The position numbers and the translations under genes are program-made. The notes beneath the pieces were generated by a model. It was not told where the DNA came from and searched no databases. It was given only the letters and a program-made list of their open reading frames with translations. Shown one piece after another: positions 15,028 through 19,899 of a stretch of DNA of 19,899 bases; position 1 is the stretch's first letter; each line of letters starts with the position of its first letter. Source of the DNA: Candidatus Poseidoniaceae archaeon (GTDB lineage: Archaea > Thermoplasmatota > Poseidoniia > Poseidoniales > Poseidoniaceae); contig JAQXFM010000157.1 of NCBI GenBank assembly GCA_029250305.1, positions 1 to 19,899 on the forward strand, written 5' to 3'.

Positions 15028-18000
15028 ATGCAGAATGCGCGCCGCACCGCCCTATGCCTGACCCTCCTTTTTCTCATCGCTCCGATGATGCCACTCGCAA
15101 CCGCAGCGTTTAGCGATCAAGAATCAGAAATCGAGGTTAAGCAACCAACCCCATCGTATGCAGAACCTTTGCTGAAGTCAATCGATGCACACCCCCTAAA
15201 ATCCCTCGAATTGTTGGTACCTAAAACCGGAACAAGCAGTGGGCGTGCTGCTTGCCCGAGCCCTTCAACCCTCCAATCAGACGGTGGCTCAAGCGGCGAT
15301 GCTGGTTCAGATGCAAACACTTCTCGTTCTCTGGGCACAAACCCAAACTCAGGCACAACGGGTGCTCAAGGGTGCGTCGACGCCACCGACACCGATGACT
15401 GGTACACTGTGACCACAACCGCTGGCAAAGATGTCGACGTCGAACTCGTCGTGCCAGCCAGTGCCGATTTCGACCTCTACTTAGTGGATTCAACCGGGTA
15501 TGAATATGACTATGATTGGTCAGAATACAACGACCCTCTCGAAAAGGCCAGCACAGCGGGGACAAGTTTCTCTGGTGTCGCTTCTACCTTTTACATCAAT
15601 GTCCGAGCCTATTCTGGTGACGGTCAATACACGCTTAGAACATGGACAAACAACACGCCGCCACGACCAGATCTTGTCATCACCTCGGTGGTTGAGCCTG
15701 CAACCGCCCAAGCAGGTGACACGGTGAGTGTCGAATACGTTGTTGAAAACATCTACAACACGACATCAGACGCCTTCGAAGTTCAGTTCATCCTCTCAAG
15801 CGACCGGACGTATGACGGATTCGACACCTTGCTCGACGAATCCGAACCTGAAGCAGCTCTTGCAGAGAACACCTCGCGAACAACAGTCGCGTCAGTGACC
15901 CTTCCAAGCAACCTCCCCGATGGCTCCTACTACTGGATTATATGGGCGGATGGTTACAACAACCTCACAGAATACAACGATACCAACAATAACCTCGCCT
16001 CGGACAAAGCCATGCTTGTGGGCGACTCTTGCCAAGACTACAATCCAAACGGCGAGGACGATGCAAGCCTTGGGGCAGACGCGCCAAACAATGAATCTGC
16101 AGCATCCACGCCTTTGGGAACCAACGTCACGGATTCCTACACCGGTTGCATCGACGGCCGGGAAGGCAACGACGTGTTTGCGTTCGATGTTCCAGCGAAT
16201 CACAACATCGAAGCCCAATTGACAGTCGATCAAAGCGTGTTCTTTACTTTCCGTCTCACAAATTCAAATGACGAAACAATCGATTATGTCGGCACCCAAG
16301 GATTCGTCAGCACCAATGGTGGCGACTATGACGGCGTTGGGGATACATACTTCCTCAACATCACTCGTTCCGGCACCGCTGTGAACTGGACATTGGACGT
16401 GTGGACGAACTACTCGACTCCTGCAGCGAACCTCATCATCACAAATGTAACCGCCCCAACAACTGGAATCGCTGGTACAAGTGTGTCAATTGATGTTCAA
16501 GTAAACAATACTGGCTCCTTGTTGGCCCCAGCGAGCACCCTCAGCGCTTGGCTTTCGGTCGATGCAGCCCTCTCAACAGACTGGGACTTGCCTCTGGGCA
16601 ACATCAGCGTGCCTTCAATCGATGCCAATCAATCAGACATTGTTCAATTCACCGGAACTATACCTGCGGGAGCACAGGGCGGCAATTACAGCATCATTGT
16701 CATGGCAGACTCTGAAGAACTCATCAGCGAAAAGAGCGAATTGGACAACGAAGGAATTGCTGATGACGAACTTTTGGTCAATACGAAAGCAACTGCTTGC
16801 CCATCACAAGACGATGGTGGCTCTGGTGCAGATGCTGGCGAAGACGAAAACACCGCTCTCCTCCTTGGCGAAGACGTGTCCATGACCATTACGGGATGCG
16901 TTCACGAAGATGTTGACGCCGCAGATTGGTTCGAAATCGTTGTTTCACCGGGGCTCAACCTCACAGTGACCATGGTTAACGCACCGGATCAAGACGCAGA
17001 TGTCTATCTTCGAGACAGCGCAGGTGAATGGTTTGAACGCGGGTACTTGTCAGGTTCGAACGACGAAACCATCTCAACAGCAGATGACGCAACCTATGCC
17101 GGAACAGGTGGAACATTCTTCATCAGCGTTGATGCATACCTCTCCCTTGGTGTTTACACCCTTATCATCGAGACAGAAGGCGTTGACCCCAATTCATTCA
17201 ATTGTGGCCAACAAAATGATTTGGGTATTGGCCAAGATGCACCAGCCGGTAATGGAATCGACCTCGGAACCAACCCCTCCACGAGCGGTGAAGGTTGCTT
17301 CTCAGGCGCAGACGATCTGGACATTTACGCATTCAGCATGAGCGACAATGAAAATTTCGATCTTGTCTTTGATGCGGACACAAGCCTTCCGTTCACCGTT
17401 ACAATTCAAGATGCTGGAGGCAACCTCATTGCTTCAGCAGACAACACAAGCTATGGGATGGTCTTCCAGACACTCGATACTGAGTTTGAAGGCCAGACCA
17501 AGGATTACACCGTCGTGGTCGATGCAGGAGGCGCCTTTGGTCTCTACAACCTCTCCATCAACACGGTGGGCGCAGCACCAGCTGACGTCGCAATCTCTAC
17601 GCTCGTATGCCCTCTCGACCACACATCAGGGGAAGAAGTGCAAATTTCATGGGAACTTGTCAGCCTACGGGGCCCAGGCAACGACGCATCAATCGTTCTT
17701 CACATCGATTTGCTCGATGATACGGGAGCCGAAGTTGCTCGAATGGTGACCACCACATCTACGGTGTCGGCTCAAGGAAACCTCACCTTTGGTGCAGATT
17801 CAGAGTTCTTTACAACACCAGATGAAACCTCGACAGGCAACTATGCGTGCCGCCTCACAATTGATGTGAACGACGACCTCACCGAAAGCGACGAGAACAA
17901 CAACGTTCTCATTGGCGATTCTTTCTTCATCCAGAATGAAGAAGAATTGTGGGCCAACGATGTCGACCGGGACGGTTTCAACACAACAGATTCCGGTGAC

Positions 18001-18783
18001 GGAATTGTCGACGACTGCCCTACCACGTTCGGCGAATCAACCATCGACCGATTCGGTTGCGCTGATATCGATGAAGACGGCGTATCGAACCTGAATGACT
18101 TCTGGCCACTCGATGCCTCCCAAGCCCTCGATTCCGACCTTGATTCGTTCGGCGACAACCCATTGGGAACCGAAGGCGATCAATGTCCAGATGTGCCAGG
18201 AGTGGCAGGTGGAGAAGGTGGCGATGGTTGCCCTGCAACCATCGTTGACGCAGACGGTGATGGCGTTCTCAACGCCGATGACGATTGTCCAAACACGCCA
18301 ACGGGAACCACAGTTGGCACCGATGGTTGTGAGGTCGATTCGACCGGTGGGACCACCGACAACGGCACCGATGATGGAAACACGACAACGGATGGCAACA
18401 CAACAACACCCGGAGGCAACACTGGCGACGGCACCACCGACGGGTCCACCGATGGAACTGGCGATGACACCGATGTGGCTGATGTTCAATCAGACTCGAC
18501 CATCTTTGGAATGTCGCCTATGATTGTCTACGCTCTTGTGGGGCTCATAGTAGTGGGGCTTGTATCCGCCCTCCTGCTCCGTGGCCGCAGCAGTGGTGGC
18601 CAATCGAGCGTATTCGCAGAACAGCAAAAGGCCTATGACGCCTCAACATTGCCTGCAGCAACCGATTCCACCATCACGGCTGAACAACTCGCCTACGAGC
18701 AGCAACTGATTGCCGCTGGTTATCCTGCAGACGCCGCTCGAACCTATGCGGATCAACACTTCCGCCCATGGTTGACCAACTGA
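15028..18783 (+). CDS. Large secreted, membrane-anchored surface protein with PPC-like, CARDB-like and TSP3-like modules
   Basis: The protein has 1251 residues. A signal peptide (about 1-27, hydrophobic LCLTLLFLIAPMM, ending ATA-A) leads to a modular ectodomain. The modules are PPC-like domain 1 (about 72-208), CARDB-like 1 (212-332), PPC 2 (333-465), CARDB 2 (468-588), PPC 3 (589-725), PPC 4 (726-848), CARDB 3 (850-972), Asp-rich thrombospondin type 3-like calcium repeats (973-1108), and a Gly/Thr/Asp/Asn linker (1109-1160). A single membrane helix follows (about 1165-1187), then a cytoplasmic tail of about 62 residues. Each PPC module carries a cysteine pair (C76/C116, C335/C374, C591/C624, C726/C757) that could be a disulfide. 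N-x-S/T sequons are abundant, which suggests N-glycosylation. No protease domain is visible, although PPC modules usually accompany secreted peptidases, so a binding or adhesion role is inference. The tail ends in a compact Gly-Tyr-Pro motif resembling a UBA-like fold. Confidence 0.88.
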   Translation: MQNARRTALCLTLLFLIAPMMPLATAAFSDQESEIEVKQPTPSYAEPLLKSIDAHPLKSLELLVPKTGTSSGRAACPSPSTLQSDGGSSGDAGSDANTSRSLGTNPNSGTTGAQGCVDATDTDDWYTVTTTAGKDVDVELVVPASADFDLYLVDSTGYEYDYDWSEYNDPLEKASTAGTSFSGVASTFYINVRAYSGDGQYTLRTWTNNTPPRPDLVITSVVEPATAQAGDTVSVEYVVENIYNTTSDAFEVQFILSSDRTYDGFDTLLDESEPEAALAENTSRTTVASVTLPSNLPDGSYYWIIWADGYNNLTEYNDTNNNLASDKAMLVGDSCQDYNPNGEDDASLGADAPNNESAASTPLGTNVTDSYTGCIDGREGNDVFAFDVPANHNIEAQLTVDQSVFFTFRLTNSNDETIDYVGTQGFVSTNGGDYDGVGDTYFLNITRSGTAVNWTLDVWTNYSTPAANLIITNVTAPTTGIAGTSVSIDVQVNNTGSLLAPASTLSAWLSVDAALSTDWDLPLGNISVPSIDANQSDIVQFTGTIPAGAQGGNYSIIVMADSEELISEKSELDNEGIADDELLVNTKATACPSQDDGGSGADAGEDENTALLLGEDVSMTITGCVHEDVDAADWFEIVVSPGLNLTVTMVNAPDQDADVYLRDSAGEWFERGYLSGSNDETISTADDATYAGTGGTFFISVDAYLSLGVYTLIIETEGVDPNSFNCGQQNDLGIGQDAPAGNGIDLGTNPSTSGEGCFSGADDLDIYAFSMSDNENFDLVFDADTSLPFTVTIQDAGGNLIASADNTSYGMVFQTLDTEFEGQTKDYTVVVDAGGAFGLYNLSINTVGAAPADVAISTLVCPLDHTSGEEVQISWELVSLRGPGNDASIVLHIDLLDDTGAEVARMVTTTSTVSAQGNLTFGADSEFFTTPDETSTGNYACRLTIDVNDDLTESDENNNVLIGDSFFIQNEEELWANDVDRDGFNTTDSGDGIVDDCPTTFGESTIDRFGCADIDEDGVSNLNDFWPLDASQALDSDLDSFGDNPLGTEGDQCPDVPGVAGGEGGDGCPATIVDADGDGVLNADDDCPNTPTGTTVGTDGCEVDSTGGTTDNGTDDGNTTTDGNTTTPGGNTGDGTTDGSTDGTGDDTDVADVQSDSTIFGMSPMIVYALVGLIVVGLVSALLLRGRSSGGQSSVFAEQQKAYDASTLPAATDSTITAEQLAYEQQLIAAGYPADAARTYADQHFRPWLTN
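18352..18480 (+). repeat. Low-complexity Gly/Thr/Asp/Asn linker coding region
   Basis: An imperfect run of ACC/GAC/GGC/AAC codons encodes TTDNGTDDGN-type sequence, with several N-x-T sequons, between the calcium-repeat region and the membrane helix of the surface protein. It is probably an extended, glycosylated stalk that lifts the ectodomain from the membrane. The open frames on the opposite strand here arise from this composition. Confidence 0.6.
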
Positions 18784-18841
18784 TGCTGGCTCCGTCTGCG
18801 TGAAAGCGAATGCTCTTGACCCCCCTCCGTGTGGGCGAAGC

Positions 18842-19324
18842 ATGCACGCCCTCATGGAGACCAGCGCCGGAAACATCACAATCGAACTTTACCACGGAAG
18901 TGCCCCTGACACAGTGGCGAACTTCGTCAAATTAGTCGAAATGGGCCACTACGATGGCCTCCACTTCCACCGTGTGATTGAAGACTTCATGATTCAAGGC
19001 GGCTGCCCTCATTCCAAGGACCCAATGTCACGCCGAGCTGGAACAGGCGGCCCAGGCTGGAACATTCCTTGTGAGCCATCCGCCCTTCGCTTGAAGCACG
19101 ATAAGCCAGGGATCTTCTCCATGGCGAACGCAGGAAAGAACACTGGCGGCTCCCAATTCTTCCTTACCACTGTTGCCACACCTTGGCTTAATGGAAACCA
19201 CGCTGTTTTCGGCGAGGTCGTTGAAGGCATGGACGTCGTGAAGACAATCGAAGGCTGCCGAAAACTTCCTGGCGACCGCCCAGCAGAACCACAACAAATC
19301 ATCCGCGTCTCCATTATGGAGTGA
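18842..19324 (+). CDS. Cyclophilin-type peptidyl-prolyl cis-trans isomerase
   Basis: This enzyme catalyses proline cis-trans isomerization during protein folding. The 160-residue, single-domain cytosolic protein shows HFHRVIEDFMIQGG (catalytic Arg44), GPGWNIPCE, GIFSMANAGKNTGGSQFF (Gln105, Phe107) and TPWLNGNHAVFGEV (Trp115). These are the active-site residues of the cyclophilin family, and Trp115 aligns with the cyclosporin-contact Trp of human CypA. The length matches bacterial and archaeal PpiB-type proteins (about 150-170). ATG 18842 was chosen; ATG 18854 is 4 codons later, and a GTG at 18800 would add 14 residues with little family likeness. No clear Shine-Dalgarno or TATA is visible, so the gene may be read from the surface protein transcript 58 nt upstream. 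That would fit a folding role for nearby proteins but is not shown. Confidence 0.94.
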   Translation: MHALMETSAGNITIELYHGSAPDTVANFVKLVEMGHYDGLHFHRVIEDFMIQGGCPHSKDPMSRRAGTGGPGWNIPCEPSALRLKHDKPGIFSMANAGKNTGGSQFFLTTVATPWLNGNHAVFGEVVEGMDVVKTIEGCRKLPGDRPAEPQQIIRVSIME

Positions 19325-19434
19325 ACGGGTCACTGGCCCACCCACGCCCTTGCACTGAACGGAAGCGCCCGTTCCGAGCCAATCAAGGGGAATTCCGTAC
19401 GAACGGTGAAGAAGTACCGCTTCTACGGCTGAGC
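19325..19434 (+). other. Intergenic region before fumC with small hairpin and GAACGG repeats
   Basis: This 110-nt gap has no gene. It contains GAACGG at 19357-19362 with its inverted copy CCGTTC at 19369-19374 (6-bp stem, 6-nt loop), a further GAACGG at 19401-19406, and one spanning the cyclophilin stop at 19323-19328. A second weak hairpin, AGAAG/CTTCT, lies just before the ATG. No T-run follows the hairpin, so it is not a typical archaeal terminator, and no clear TATA is visible. Confidence 0.35.
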
Positions 19435-19899
19435 ATGACAAATGTACGCATTGAGGCGGACACCATGGGCGAACTTGAAGTTCCAGCTGACAAATACTAC
19501 GGGTGTCAAACCGCTCGGTCACTCATCAATTTCGACATTGGGTCGGACACCATGCCACTCGGCGTCATCCGTGCTTTTGGCATCCTGAAGCAGGCTGCTG
19601 CAAAGACGAACGTGGCGCTTGAGCAACTTGACCCAGAGGTTGGAGCGTTGATCATCGCTGCCGCACAGGAAGTGCTTGATGGGGCACTGAACGATCATTT
19701 CCCACTGCGCATCTGGCAAACCGGGAGCGGCACTCAATCCAACATGAACACCAACGAAGTCATCGCCAACCGGGCCATTGAGATGGCAGGGGGCGTTCTC
19801 GGTTCGAAAACGCCTGTCCATCCAAACGATCACGTCAACCGCGCTCAATCCTCCAATGACACTTTCCCGACCGCCATGCACATTGCATCGGCAGAGGCG
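19435..19899 (+). CDS. fumC: Fumarate hydratase class II, N-terminal part (runs off the window)
   Basis: This enzyme interconverts fumarate and L-malate in the TCA cycle (EC 4.2.1.2); class II forms are Fe-S-free homotetramers. The 155 visible residues follow the FumC pattern closely: VRIEADTMGELEVPADKYYG at the N-terminus, then IWQTGSGTQSNMNTNEVIANRA (W94, with the GSGTQSNMN substrate loop, quoted here as its key residues), then HPNDHVNRAQSSNDTFPTAMH (H129; SSND at 139-142). The family signature GSS-x-MP-x-K-x-N lies beyond the window. Aspartase shares this superfamily, but the TGSGTQSNMN form and the N-terminus favour fumarase. ATG 19435 matches the family start. With pckA upstream it indicates a working C4-dicarboxylate pathway. 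Confidence 0.95.
   Translation, partial: MTNVRIEADTMGELEVPADKYYGCQTARSLINFDIGSDTMPLGVIRAFGILKQAAAKTNVALEQLDPEVGALIIAAAQEVLDGALNDHFPLRIWQTGSGTQSNMNTNEVIANRAIEMAGGVLGSKTPVHPNDHVNRAQSSNDTFPTAMHIASAEA

Noticed and set aside
18352..18480. CRISPR-like or minisatellite array
   Set aside because: The repeats are irregular, in frame with a Gly/Thr/Asp linker, and lack constant repeat and spacer lengths.
18037..18489. Long antisense frames opposite the calcium-repeat and linker region
   Set aside because: They arise from the biased GAC/ACC/GGC codons of the surface protein, have low-complexity products, and no start signal.
19357..19374. Intrinsic terminator after the cyclophilin gene
   Set aside because: The hairpin is not followed by a T-run, and archaeal termination depends mainly on T-rich tracts.

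Overview
The window looks like a chromosomal segment of an uncultured planktonic euryarchaeon, most plausibly Marine Group II (Ca. Poseidoniales, Thermoplasmatota). The archaeal assignment is firm. It rests on the large subunit of the archaea-specific D-family DNA polymerase (polC/DP2), an archaeal-order rps13-rps4-rps11-rpoD cluster with an Rpo3-type RNA polymerase subunit, and TATA-like elements rather than bacterial promoters. The Marine Group II assignment is inference from a very large secreted PPC/CARDB/TSP3 mosaic protein, ATP-type PEP carboxykinase and class II fumarase beside archaeal information-processing genes, moderate GC and dense packing. No rRNA, tRNA, CRISPR, insertion sequence or prophage was found.

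Layout. 1-426 (+): C-terminal fragment of a likely phosphohexomutase, convergent with 443-4528 (-), a giant polytopic membrane protein of unknown function (about 35-38 predicted helices). Divergent from it is pckA at 4590-6188 (+), whose stop codon directly abuts the stop of polC/DP2 (6189-10310, -). A short divergent promoter region separates polC from pyrE (10429-11028, +), which is followed 9 nt later by a class I methyltransferase of DPAR/THUMP-like type (11038-12333, +). A 148-nt regulatory gap with a TATA-like element then precedes the ribosomal/RNA polymerase operon uS13-uS4-uS11-Rpo3 (12482-14958, +), with tight spacing and clear Shine-Dalgarno sites. Next come a 1251-aa surface protein (15028-18783, +), a cyclophilin peptidyl-prolyl isomerase (18842-19324, +), and the 5' part of fumC (19435 to the window edge, +).

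Functional view. Replication (DP2), transcription (Rpo3) and translation (three small-subunit proteins) sit beside central carbon genes (pckA for gluconeogenesis or anaplerosis, fumC for the TCA cycle) and pyrimidine synthesis (pyrE). The two very large envelope proteins are the least understood parts. The most distinctive details are: loops inserted into the second half of both zinc knuckles of DP2; a four-cysteine loop in Rpo3 placed like the zinc loop of eukaryotic Rpb3; a conserved cysteine pair in all four PPC-like modules of the surface protein, which also carries a small UBA-like cytoplasmic tail; and a ribosomal operon that ends at rpoD instead of continuing to rpl18e/rpl13. I found no clear defence system or mobile system; the best candidates for something undescribed are the giant membrane protein and the surface protein with its cytoplasmic tail.
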